The notes below the pieces were generated by a model. That model was given only the letters and a program-made list of their open reading frames with translations, searched no databases and had not been told where the DNA came from. From the NCBI GenBank assembly GCA_902783825.1, contig CACZSJ010000093.1:1-13685 (forward strand): a stretch of DNA of 13,685 nt, read 5' to 3'. A program made the translations under genes and the position numbers. How positions within the stretch are numbered: the first letter of the stretch is position 1; the number at the start of each line of letters is the position of its first letter. Positions 1 through 6,874 of the stretch are shown here, in pieces. Source of the stretch: Oscillospiraceae bacterium. GTDB taxonomy: Bacteria; Bacillota; Clostridia; Oscillospirales; Oscillospiraceae.

Positions 1-146
1 TAGGCGCTCGCCTGCCCTGCCCCGTCAAAGTGCGTGGGGATCTGCTCGGGCAGAGACTGCCAGTGCAGCAGGACGAAGATCGTCGCCGCCAGCAGCATCA
101 GCAGCCCCAGGCCCGTCATGATGTGATGCCAAAGCTTCTGTTTCAT
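1..146 (-). CDS. DUF1648 domain protein, N-terminal part (cut by left edge)
   Basis: The first 48 codons of a minus-strand gene that runs off the left edge. It opens with a short basic stretch (MKQKLWHH), then one hydrophobic segment at about residues 10-28, then the sequence LPEQIPTHFDGAGQASA. The pattern IP-x-HF-x-x-x-G-x-A after an N-terminal membrane helix is the hallmark of the DUF1648 domain, found in membrane proteins including SdpI-like immunity proteins. Function is unknown here. A strong ribosome site (GAGGAGGG) ends about 6 nt before the ATG and lies in the 11-nt gap after the Arc-like gene, so it is the third gene of the SPFH operon. The missing remainder could carry a second domain, so only the N-terminal module is named. 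Confidence 0.72.
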   Translation of the reverse strand, partial: MKQKLWHHIMTGLGLLMLLAATIFVLLHWQSLPEQIPTHFDGAGQASA

Positions 147-157
147 GGCTGCCCTCC

Positions 158-358
158 TCAGATGTCAAGTTCGATGGTCTCGTCGATGGTGTCGGAGACG
201 TACTTGCCGTTTTTCTTGCGCTGCTTGACGCATTCGGTCAACAGGTATTCAATCTGGCCGTTGATGGAGCGGAAGTCGTCCTCCGCCCAGGAGGCGATGG
301 CATCATAGAGCTTCGGCGAGAGGCGCAGCGGCACCTGTTTTTTCTGCACGTCCGCCAT
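158..358 (-). CDS. Arc-like ribbon-helix-helix DNA-binding protein (66 aa)
   Basis: Small protein with the layout of an Arc/MetJ-type ribbon-helix-helix regulator. Residues 5-13 (QKKQVPLRL) look like the DNA-contacting beta strand, residues 15-27 like helix A, and residues 30-47 (RSINGQIEYLLTECV and on) like helix B. The RSxNxxI motif at the start of helix B matches Arc, whose equivalent is RSVNSEI. The tail of about 18 residues is acidic. Such proteins bind DNA as dimers, often on tandem sites. Its start lies 6 bp after the SPFH stop with no clear ribosome site, suggesting translational coupling. The operon promoter carries two tandem 8-bp palindromes, so I infer autoregulation. Fold assignment is fairly sure; the target is inference. 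Confidence 0.8.
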   Translation of the reverse strand: MADVQKKQVPLRLSPKLYDAIASWAEDDFRSINGQIEYLLTECVKQRKKNGKYVSDTIDETIELDI

Positions 359-364
359 GGCACG

Positions 365-1378
365 TCAGTACAGGCTGCCGGAGTTGACCACCGGCTGCGC
401 GTCGCGGTTGCCGCAAAGCACCACCAGCAGGTTGGAGACCATGGCGGCCTTGCGCTCCTCGTCCAGCTCCACCGTGTGGTTTTCGCTGAGCCGCTCCAGG
501 GCCATCTCCACCATGCCCACGGCGCCGTCCACGATCATCTTGCGGGCATCAATGATGGCCGAGGCCTGCTGACGCTGGAGCATCACGGCAGCGATCTCCG
601 GCGCGTAAGCCAGATAGGTGATCCGCGCCTCCAGAATCTCGATGCCGGCCTCCTCCACCTTCTGCTGGATCTCGTCCCGGATACGGCGGGCCACCGTCTC
701 GCTGGAGCCGCGCAGGCTGCCCTCATCGGCCACGCCGTCGCCAGTGGTGTCCACGCCGGGCGCCACATCGTAGGGATAGAGGCGAACGATGTCACGCAGG
801 GCGCTGTCGCACTGCAGGGACAGGTACTCCTTGTAATTGTCCACATTGAACACGGCCTTGGCCGTATCCACCACCCGCCAGATCACCGCGATGCCGATCT
901 CCACCGGGTTGCCCAGGCAGTCGTTGATCTTCTGCCGGCTGTTGGAGAGGGTCATGGCTTTCAGGGAAATCTTCTTGCTGGTCAGCTCGGCGGCCTGCGT
1001 CTGCCCACCCAGAGCCACGCTCAGCAGAGCGCTGCCGGATTTGCCGCCGTCCACGTCACCACTCTGGTTAAGCTTGGTCTTGGCGGCAGGATTCACCGCC
1101 GAGCAGAAGGGATTGACAAAGTAGAAGCCGTCGTCCTTCAGCGTCCCGATGTATTTGCCGAACAGGGTCAACACCAGGGCCTCCTGGGGCTTGAGCACCT
1201 TCAGGCCCAGCAGGGGGATCCAGCCCAGCGCCAGCCACAGCACGCACAGGATGTTCAGCGGCCACAGCCCCCGGCCGAGCCCCATGATCAGCAGCGGCAC
1301 ACAGACCAGATACAGCGCGACGACCAGGATCAGCACGGCCATACCGTTTTTCTTGTTGTTCAGGATTTTCTCTTTCAT
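365..1378 (-). CDS. SPFH/Band 7 domain membrane protein (337 aa)
   Basis: Stomatin/prohibitin/flotillin-family protein. Two hydrophobic segments (about residues 12-33 and 38-59) are followed by an SPFH domain (about 62-260) containing LKPQEALVLTLFGKYIGTLKDDG-type strands. A helical C-terminal part (RQQASAIIDARKMIVDGAV onward) ends in a segment with GNRDAQPVVNSGSLY. SPFH proteins form membrane-bound oligomers that organise lipid domains or hold proteases; the cargo here is unknown. An acidic insert at 210-219 (D-T-T-G-D-G-V-A-D-E) resembles a calcium-binding loop. The ATG at 1378 is chosen because AAGGAGGT lies about 7 nt upstream. A TTG nine codons earlier (1405) stays open, but it falls inside the promoter and operator and would encode the ribosome site. 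First gene of a minus-strand operon. Confidence 0.88.
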   Translation of the reverse strand: MKEKILNNKKNGMAVLILVVALYLVCVPLLIMGLGRGLWPLNILCVLWLALGWIPLLGLKVLKPQEALVLTLFGKYIGTLKDDGFYFVNPFCSAVNPAAKTKLNQSGDVDGGKSGSALLSVALGGQTQAAELTSKKISLKAMTLSNSRQKINDCLGNPVEIGIAVIWRVVDTAKAVFNVDNYKEYLSLQCDSALRDIVRLYPYDVAPGVDTTGDGVADEGSLRGSSETVARRIRDEIQQKVEEAGIEILEARITYLAYAPEIAAVMLQRQQASAIIDARKMIVDGAVGMVEMALERLSENHTVELDEERKAAMVSNLLVVLCGNRDAQPVVNSGSLY

Positions 1379-1396
1379 GAGACGCACCTCCTTGGT

Positions 1397-1415
1397 TGAT
1401 ATCAAAATGATATCA
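1397..1415. promoter_or_regulatory. Tandem palindromic operator, TGATATCA x 2
   Basis: Two identical 8-bp perfect palindromes, TGATATCA at 1397-1404 and 1408-1415, are separated by AAA. Their centres are 11 bp apart, one helical turn. They cover the -10 element and the expected transcription start of the SPFH operon. Tandem 8-bp palindromes are the kind of site used by MetJ, and paired subsites about a turn apart by Arc. The second gene of the operon is an Arc-like protein. The repeats are seen directly; the binding protein is inferred. Confidence 0.65.
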
Positions 1416-1435
1416 TACTGCTATCTGTCTGTCAA
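1407..1435 (-). promoter_or_regulatory. Sigma-A promoter of the SPFH operon
   Basis: Reading the minus strand, TTGACA (1435-1430) is followed after exactly 17 nt by TATCAT (1412-1407), a near-consensus housekeeping promoter. Transcription should begin near 1400, about 20 nt before the SPFH start codon. The -10 element overlaps the distal TGATATCA palindrome, so anything bound there would block RNA polymerase. Confidence 0.82.
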
Positions 1436-1457
1436 GAGCTTTCTCGGGGTTTTTTTC

Positions 1458-1486
1458 TGTACAAACTTCTGCTCGCATGATATAAT
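1458..1486 (+). promoter_or_regulatory. Promoter of trkA-trkH
   Basis: TATAAT at 1481-1486 is preceded by TG at 1478-1479, giving an extended -10 (TGnTATAAT). TGTACA at 1458-1463, 17 nt upstream, is a 4/6 match to the -35 consensus. The start should be near 1493, leaving a leader of about 50 nt. It is back to back with the SPFH promoter, with 22 bp between the two -35 boxes. Confidence 0.72.
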
Positions 1487-1513
1487 TGCGCCGTCAGATA
1501 TCAGGAATGCTCT

Positions 1514-1529
1514 TGCGCCGCCCGGCGCA
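1514..1529 (+). other. Small GC hairpin just before the trkA ribosome site
   Basis: TGCGCC (1514-1519), loop GCCC, GGCGCA (1524-1529) form a 6-bp hairpin directly abutting the trkA ribosome site GAAGGG (1530-1535). It may tune translation. It has no T tract, so it is not a terminator. Confidence 0.4.
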
Positions 1530-1543
1530 GAAGGGATACAAAT

Positions 1544-2908
1544 ATGAAAATCATCATTGCGGGCGCCGGTAAAATCGGCCGCACCGTTGCCGCGCTCCTT
1601 TCTCAGGAGGGCCACGACATCACCATCATCGAAGAAAAGGCCGAGACCATCGCCGCCATCTCCAATGAGCTGGACGTGATCTGTGTGGAAGGCAGCGCCA
1701 CCAATCCGGAGGTGCTGCAGGAAGCGGGCGCCGCCCAGGCGGATCTGCTGATGGTCGCCACGCAGCACGACGAAGTAAACATGGTCTGCGGCGTTTCCGC
1801 CCGGCATCTGGGCACCCGGCACGTGATCGCCCGAATCCGGGATCCGGAGTATCTAAACCAGACAGAATTTCTGCGGGAGGCGCTGGGTCTCTCGGTCATC
1901 ATCAACCCCGAGTACGAATGCGCCAAGGAGATTTCCCGGATCCTCCGCTTCCCCAGCGCCGTGCGGGTGGACACCTTCTCCAAGGGCAGCGTGGAACTGG
2001 TGGAGCATCGGGTCGCCGAGGGCAGCAAGCTGGACGGCCTGCCACTACACCAGCTGCAGCAGCGCTTTGACGCCAAAGTGCTGGTTGGCGTTGTGGTCCG
2101 CGAAGGCGAGACCATCATCCCCAATGGGGACTTCATCCTCCAAGGCGGCGACCGACTGGGCATCACCGGTGACGCCCGGGAGCTGCGGCGCTTTTTCCTG
2201 GCCTCCGGCCAGTACGTCAAGCCCGTGCGCAAGGCCATGCTGCTGGGCGGCGGGCGGATCGCCGTGTACCTGGCACGCCTGTTGGCAGAGGTGGGCATCT
2301 CCGTCACTGTGGTGGAGCGGGATCGGGCCACCTGCGACCTGATCTGCGACATGATCCCGGAGGCGCTCATCGTCTGCGGCGACGGCACCCGCAGCGACGT
2401 GCTGCTGGAAGACGGCATCACCGCCGCGGACGCCTTCGTGGCGCTCACCGGCGAGGACGGCGACAACATCATCACGTCCATGTACGCCCACCGCTGCGGC
2501 GTCAGCAAGATTGTTGCCAAAGTAAATCGGGAGCATTTTTCTGAAATTCTGGAGAATTCGGGTCTGGACAGCATTGTTTCGCCCAAGACCATGGTGGCCC
2601 AGCAAATCGTCCGCTATGTTCGCGCCATGGACAATTCCATGGGCAGCAGCATGGAAACCCTGTACCATCTGGCCGACGGCTCCGTGGAGGCCTTGGAATT
2701 CCGGGTAGGCGCCGAGGCCAGCTGCGTGGGCATTCCCCTGAAGGATCTGCGGCTGCGGCCCAACATTCTCATCTGCGCCTTGATCCGGGGTCGGGAGACC
2801 CTTCTCCCGGATGGCGCCACCGTGATTCAGCCGGGCGACCATGCCGTAATCGTCGCCGCCGCGGGACGCCTGAAAAACATTGACGACATGGTTGAGGGCC
2901 TTCGATGA
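1544..2908 (+). CDS. trkA: Trk potassium uptake regulatory subunit TrkA
   Basis: Cytoplasmic nucleotide-sensing subunit that gates the TrkH potassium channel-transporter. At 454 aa it has the usual length for a full duplicated TrkA: two RCK/KTN halves, each an N-terminal Rossmann (TrkA_N) and a C-terminal (TrkA_C) domain. The first dinucleotide loop is GAGKIG at 7-12, with an acidic residue at the end of strand 2 (E30). The second loop is GGGRIA at about 235-240. TrkA-type rings bind NAD(H) and ATP/ADP. The ribosome site AGAAGGG ends 8 nt before the ATG. Its stop overlaps the trkH start (ATGA), so the two are translationally coupled. No c-di-AMP riboswitch is visible in the short leader. Confidence 0.96.
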   Translation: MKIIIAGAGKIGRTVAALLSQEGHDITIIEEKAETIAAISNELDVICVEGSATNPEVLQEAGAAQADLLMVATQHDEVNMVCGVSARHLGTRHVIARIRDPEYLNQTEFLREALGLSVIINPEYECAKEISRILRFPSAVRVDTFSKGSVELVEHRVAEGSKLDGLPLHQLQQRFDAKVLVGVVVREGETIIPNGDFILQGGDRLGITGDARELRRFFLASGQYVKPVRKAMLLGGGRIAVYLARLLAEVGISVTVVERDRATCDLICDMIPEALIVCGDGTRSDVLLEDGITAADAFVALTGEDGDNIITSMYAHRCGVSKIVAKVNREHFSEILENSGLDSIVSPKTMVAQQIVRYVRAMDNSMGSSMETLYHLADGSVEALEFRVGAEASCVGIPLKDLRLRPNILICALIRGRETLLPDGATVIQPGDHAVIVAAAGRLKNIDDMVEGLR

Positions 2909-4344
2909 ATACGAGAATGATCTGCCGTGTGCTGGGCTGGATCCTGCTGATTCTGGCCGGCCTGTTGCTGCTGCCCCTGTGCGTGGGCCTGCTCTATCGC
3001 GAGCCTGTGCTGCATTTTCTTCTCACCGCCTTGCTGTCGGCGGCCGCAGGCTTTCTGCTGACCCGCATCCGCCCCCGCACCACCGCCATCTACGCCCGGG
3101 AGGGCTTCGTGATCGTGGGGCTGGGCTGGATCCTGCTGTCGCTGCTGGGCGCTTTGCCCTTCGTGCTGGGCGGCAGCGTTCCCTCCTACGTGGACGCGCT
3201 GTTTGAGACGGCCTCCGGCCTGTCTACCACCGGCGCATCCGTCCTGAGCAACATAGAAGCGCTGCCCCGGGCCGACATGTTTTGGCGGCTGTTCACCCAC
3301 TGGATCGGGGGCATGGGGGTGCTGGTTTTTCTCATGGCTGTCATGCCCATGAGCGGAGAGCACTCCATGCACATCATGCGCGCTGAGGTTCCGGGCCCCT
3401 CAGTAGGCAAGCTGGTACCGCGAGTACGGAAAACCGCCACGATCCTTTATTTGATTTACATTGGCCTGACTCTTTTGGAGGCCGTTTTGCTGCTGGCCGG
3501 CGGCCTGAGCCTTTACGAGGCGCTGCTGCATGCCTTTTCCACCGCCGGCACCGGGGGCTTTTCTACCCGGGCAGCCAGTGTGGGCGGCTTCAACAGCCTG
3601 TATCTGGAATCCGTCATCACGGTGTTCATGTTCCTGTTCGGCGTGAACTTTAACCTCTACTATCTGCTGTTGCTGGGCCGCTGGCGTGACGCGGCAAAGA
3701 ACGAGGAGCTGCACTGGTACCTGGGGATCATCGCCGCCTCGGTTCTGCTGCTGTCCCTGGGGATCCGCTCCTTGTACGGCAGCTTCGGCACCGCCCTGCG
3801 CCACGCCTTTTTCAACACCGCCGCCCTGATCAGCACCACGGGCTTCGGCACGGTGGACTTCACCCTTTGGCCGGAGTACTGCAAGTGGATCCTGATCCTG
3901 CTCATGTTCTGCGGCGGCTGCGCCGGCAGCACCGGCGGCGGTCTGAAGCTTTCGCGCCTGATGATCCTGGGCAAATCCATGGCCGCCTCTCTGCGGCAGA
4001 TGCTGCGTCCCCGCAGCGTTAACCGGGTTCAGATGGACGGCCGTCGGGTGGAGGACGGCACGGTGCGCGCCGCGGCGCTGTTTTTCTCCTTCTACATGGC
4101 GCTGCTGCTGCTTTTCTCCCTGCTGGTTTCTCTGGATGGCTGCGACATCGCCACCTCCTTCACGGCTGCGCTCAGCTGTCTGTCCAACATCGGACCCGGC
4201 ATGACCCGTGCCATCGGACCGGCGGGCAGCTTTGCGTTCTTCTCCGTGCGCAGCAAGCTCCTGCTGAGCCTGGCCATGCTGCTGGGTCGTCTGGAAATTT
4301 ATCCTGTGGTTGTGCTTCTCTCGCCGCGAACCTGGCGCAAATAG
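2905..4344 (+). CDS. trkH: Trk potassium uptake membrane subunit TrkH
   Basis: Potassium-translocating membrane subunit of the TrkH/TrkG/KtrB superfamily, 479 aa and strongly hydrophobic. Four pore-loop repeats each keep the filter glycine: STTG110, TAG215-TGG, STTG313-FG and SNIG430-PG. The intramembrane loop that gates the pore is seen as GGCAGSTGGG at about 337-346. The family signature GRLEIYP sits near the C-terminus at 461-467. It partners with TrkA, whose gene overlaps it by 4 bp. No ribosome site of its own is obvious, as expected for coupling. Length and all motifs are intact. Trk systems are driven by the membrane potential or proton motive force. Confidence 0.96.
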   Translation: MNTRMICRVLGWILLILAGLLLLPLCVGLLYREPVLHFLLTALLSAAAGFLLTRIRPRTTAIYAREGFVIVGLGWILLSLLGALPFVLGGSVPSYVDALFETASGLSTTGASVLSNIEALPRADMFWRLFTHWIGGMGVLVFLMAVMPMSGEHSMHIMRAEVPGPSVGKLVPRVRKTATILYLIYIGLTLLEAVLLLAGGLSLYEALLHAFSTAGTGGFSTRAASVGGFNSLYLESVITVFMFLFGVNFNLYYLLLLGRWRDAAKNEELHWYLGIIAASVLLLSLGIRSLYGSFGTALRHAFFNTAALISTTGFGTVDFTLWPEYCKWILILLMFCGGCAGSTGGGLKLSRLMILGKSMAASLRQMLRPRSVNRVQMDGRRVEDGTVRAAALFFSFYMALLLLFSLLVSLDGCDIATSFTAALSCLSNIGPGMTRAIGPAGSFAFFSVRSKLLLSLAMLLGRLEIYPVVVLLSPRTWRK

Positions 4345-4357
4345 CGCGCCCGCGTGC

Positions 4358-4390
4358 AGGCCGCCTCCGTTTTTTGGAGGCGGCCTTTTT
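4358..4390 (+). terminator. Intrinsic terminator of trkAH
   Basis: Perfect 11-bp inverted repeat AGGCCGCCTCC / GGAGGCGGCCT (4358-4368, 4376-4386) with a 7-nt T-rich loop, ending in a run of five T's (4386-4390). It starts 13 bp after the trkH stop. The T run overlaps the stop codon of the convergent peptidase gene. The minus-strand side has no T tract, so it acts mainly on trkAH transcripts. Confidence 0.88.
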
Positions 4391-5666
4391 ACGTGAGCAG
4401 GGCGCCCATGACCAGGATGCCTCGCAGGCTGCCATAGATTTGGTCAAACTGGGACAGCGGCAGGGGATTTTCCCCCAGCCCGGCCTCAATGGTGTAGCCC
4501 GGCCGATCGTAGGCCAGCACAAACCAGTCCTTGTAGCCCGCAAAGCCTGATGCGAAGGGCGCGTCCTCCACCGCATAGCCGGAGCTTTGCGCAAACAGCT
4601 CCGCAATCTGTCGGGCGCCCTTTGGCTCCCGGTCCAGGTAGCGCCAGTAGATGACCTCTCCCTGGGTATGAAGAGACAAGGTCAGGGCCGGGTCAAAGGC
4701 GAAGCTGTAGCGATACAGCGCCAGGGATTCCGCCGCCGTCAACGGCGCCACCCCCACGAAATCCGCCGGAGCGGGAGACGCGATTCCCTGGGCGTATTTG
4801 TTTTCCCGGGCCTGCTCCCAGCCCGCGGGATACTGCAGATTCAGATCCACGCCCCGAAGATTCGCTTTCCAGCCGCTCGGAAACGGGAAGCGGGGATAGG
4901 CTTGCGCGATTTGCCGGGCCTGCTGATACTCCGGGCCGCTCTGCAGCTCGCCGGTAACCAGATCCATCCCGTCCGGGTTCACCGCCGGAACCAGGCACAG
5001 GCTGGCGTAATCCAGAATCTCCGCCGCATTGACCCCGAACAGCGAGCCGCCTTGGGCAAAGCTTTCCGCCAGTTCCTCGACAAAGCGCAGCAGCAGCGGC
5101 GTGGTAATCCATTCGTTTGCGTGATGGGTGGCATTGTACAGCACCCGATTCTCTCCCTGTCCCAGCTGGATTTGCCACAGAGGGCGACCCAGCTCGCTGC
5201 GGCCGATCTGCCCCGTCCGGAGAAAGGGATAGCGCGCCGCCAGACCCTGAACGCAGTAGGCCACCAGATCCGAACACCAATCGATCCGGGTGGGCACCAG
5301 CGGAAAGGGGAGCGGCACCACCAGCTGTCCGCCTACCGGCAGGGCCTCCGGAATCAGGTCCGGATTTGCCGTTTGGATCGCTTCTGTCTCTGCGCCGTAA
5401 CGTCGGGCGATCTGCCAGAGCGTATCCCCGGGGCGGATGCGGTGATTCTGATATCCGGTATACCAGGGCAGCAGCGCACGATGGGTCTCCGGCCCCGCGA
5501 TCCCGTCCGCCGCCAGCCGGCGGCTTTTCTGGAAGCGGACCAGGGCGCTGCGCGTCGCCTGGCCAAAGCGGCCGTCTGTCTCCAGCGGACCCCATCCCGC
5601 CCGCCCCAGCGCCAGCTGCAGCAGCGCCACAGCGGGGCCCTTGCTGCCGTGTTGTAAGCTTCGCAT
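4389..5666 (-). CDS. M14 metallopeptidase with peptidoglycan-binding and LysM domains
   Basis: 425-aa putative cell-wall peptidase, probably a gamma-D-glutamyl-diamino acid endopeptidase of the ENP1/YqgT kind. Domains in order: PG_binding_1 (about 3-65, with DGRFGQATRSALVRFQ), LysM (about 75-119, with IRPGDTLWQIARRYG) and peptidase M14 (about 125-425). Zinc ligands appear as H182 and E185 in HHANE plus H333 in SLHTQG; the catalytic Glu is E394 in YTIEAG. The substrate motif reads GVDLNLQYP (273-280) where true carboxypeptidases have DLNRN, fitting a wall-peptide substrate. No signal peptide is visible. The ATG at 5666 is chosen, with GAGAGG 8 nt upstream; a GTG three codons earlier is too close to that site. 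Convergent with trkH, divergent from tctC. Confidence 0.88.
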   Translation of the reverse strand: MRSLQHGSKGPAVALLQLALGRAGWGPLETDGRFGQATRSALVRFQKSRRLAADGIAGPETHRALLPWYTGYQNHRIRPGDTLWQIARRYGAETEAIQTANPDLIPEALPVGGQLVVPLPFPLVPTRIDWCSDLVAYCVQGLAARYPFLRTGQIGRSELGRPLWQIQLGQGENRVLYNATHHANEWITTPLLLRFVEELAESFAQGGSLFGVNAAEILDYASLCLVPAVNPDGMDLVTGELQSGPEYQQARQIAQAYPRFPFPSGWKANLRGVDLNLQYPAGWEQARENKYAQGIASPAPADFVGVAPLTAAESLALYRYSFAFDPALTLSLHTQGEVIYWRYLDREPKGARQIAELFAQSSGYAVEDAPFASGFAGYKDWFVLAYDRPGYTIEAGLGENPLPLSQFDQIYGSLRGILVMGALLT

Positions 5667-5741
5667 GCTCCGCACCTCTCTTTTCCGATATTTCCGTTAT
5701 TCTTATGCGCCGAATTTGAAAGAAATACCCTCCTCCTGTTG

Positions 5742-5770
5742 TTGACAAAATCACAGCCATCCCTTATAAT
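5742..5770 (+). promoter_or_regulatory. Consensus sigma-A promoter of tctCBA
   Basis: TTGACA (5742-5747), a 17-nt spacer and TATAAT (5765-5770) form a perfect housekeeping promoter. The expected start is near 5777, leaving a leader of about 38 nt before the tctC ATG. Confidence 0.92.
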
Positions 5771-5774
5771 TCGT

Positions 5775-5794
5775 ATTGTCTCAAGAATGACAAT
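5775..5794. promoter_or_regulatory. Inverted repeat at the tctC transcription start (possible operator)
   Basis: ATTGTC (5775-5780) and GACAAT (5789-5794) are perfect 6-bp inverted repeats with an 8-nt gap, centred just downstream of the predicted start. A repressor there would block a promoter that is otherwise at full consensus. In RNA it would form only a weak hairpin. The binding protein is unknown. Confidence 0.45.
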
Positions 5795-5814
5795 CATATG
5801 AGGAGGACAAAACC

Positions 5815-6843
5815 ATGAAGAAATTCTTTGCGCTGCTTCTTGCCCTGTGCATGATTTTTGCACTGGCTGCCTGCGGCAGTTCCGCCCCGGCCGCCCCCGC
5901 GGCTACCGAAGCGCCCGCCGCGGAAGAACCCGCCGAAAACGCGGAAAGCACCGGCTGGGCTCCCGACGGCCCCGTCAACGTGATCGTCGCCTACAAGGCC
6001 GGCTCCGGCACGGATAACACCGCCCGTGTTCTGGCTCAGTTCGCGGAAAAGTACGTTGGTCAGACCCTGGTCATCGACAACGTAGAGGGCGGCTCCGGCT
6101 CCATCGGCTGGTCCAAGCTGGCTGACGCGGATCCCGACGGCCTGACCCTGGGCTTCATCAACCTGCCCAACTTCTCCAGCTCCATCGTCAACGAGATGGG
6201 CACCTACACCACCGCCAGCTTCGCGCCCATCTGCAACCACGTCAACGAGACCTCCATTGTTATCGTCCGTGCGGACGATGACCGCTTCCCCGACATTGAC
6301 ACCCTGGTGGCTTACGCCAAGGAGCATGACGGCGAGCTGAAGGCCTCCACCAATGGTCCCCAGGCCTCCAACCACATCGGCGCCCAGGCTTTTGCCAATT
6401 CCGCCGGCTTCACCTACATCGACATTCCCCAGGGCGGCACGGCTGACCAGCTGCTGAGCCTGCAGAACAAGGAAGCCGACTTCTCCGTGGTAAAGGTTGC
6501 GGACATCGCCGGTCACATCGACGTGACCTACCGGATCCTGGCCGTGTTCAATGACGAGCGCCTGGCCGAGCTGCCCGACGTGCCCACCCTGGGTGAGAAG
6601 GGCTTCTACGAGGGTTGGCTGGGCTCCTCCCGTCTGATCGCCGCTCCGGCTGGCGTCAGCGATGAGGTCATCGCCTTCTACGAGGCCGCCTTCAAGGCCG
6701 CCATGGAAGATCCCGATTACCTGGCCGCCGCCGAGCAGGCCGGTATCACCACCCTGTACATGGACGCCGCCGCTACCGCCGCTGTGGTGGAGCAGCAGCA
6801 GGCCTTCGCCGAGGGCCTCACAGACGAGTTCTGGGGCGCCTGA
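5815..6843 (+). CDS. tctC: Tripartite tricarboxylate transporter substrate-binding lipoprotein (TctC family)
   Basis: Extracytoplasmic solute receptor of a TTT transporter, 342 aa. It has a classic lipoprotein signal: MKK, a hydrophobic core and lipobox LAAC with the lipidated cysteine at C20. A low-complexity Ala/Pro/Glu linker (about 21-50) follows. The TctC/Bug fold begins around residue 55 with PVNVIVAYKAGSGTDNTAR, the usual ligand-loop region of this family. Later family-like segments include QGGTADQLLSLQNKEADF and PDVPTLGEKGF. The ligand is a carboxylate of unknown identity. AGGAGG lies 8 nt before the ATG. First gene of tctCBA, separated from tctB by a hairpin that should favour excess receptor. 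Confidence 0.93.
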   Translation: MKKFFALLLALCMIFALAACGSSAPAAPAATEAPAAEEPAENAESTGWAPDGPVNVIVAYKAGSGTDNTARVLAQFAEKYVGQTLVIDNVEGGSGSIGWSKLADADPDGLTLGFINLPNFSSSIVNEMGTYTTASFAPICNHVNETSIVIVRADDDRFPDIDTLVAYAKEHDGELKASTNGPQASNHIGAQAFANSAGFTYIDIPQGGTADQLLSLQNKEADFSVVKVADIAGHIDVTYRILAVFNDERLAELPDVPTLGEKGFYEGWLGSSRLIAAPAGVSDEVIAFYEAAFKAAMEDPDYLAAAEQAGITTLYMDAAATAAVVEQQQAFAEGLTDEFWGA

Positions 6844-6874
6844 GTTCGGGTCATTTCAGCACACAACACGCGGA

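Noticed and set aside
476..1399. Long plus-strand open frame opposite the SPFH gene
   Set aside because: GC-rich shadow of a well-recognised gene; His/Gln-rich low-complexity translation, and no ribosome site seen.
1397..1415. TTG start at 1405 that would lengthen the SPFH protein by nine residues
   Set aside because: It lies at or before the predicted transcription start and would make the ribosome site coding; the ATG at 1378 has ideal spacing.
1487..1543. c-di-AMP (ydaO-type) riboswitch ahead of the potassium genes
   Set aside because: The leader is only about 50 nt and holds one 6-bp hairpin; far too short for that riboswitch class.
5728..5736. Strong ribosome-site-like GGAGGAGGG on the minus strand upstream of the peptidase
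   Set aside because: No ATG, GTG or TTG at a usable distance opens a sensible frame; the run probably reflects chance next to the tct promoter.
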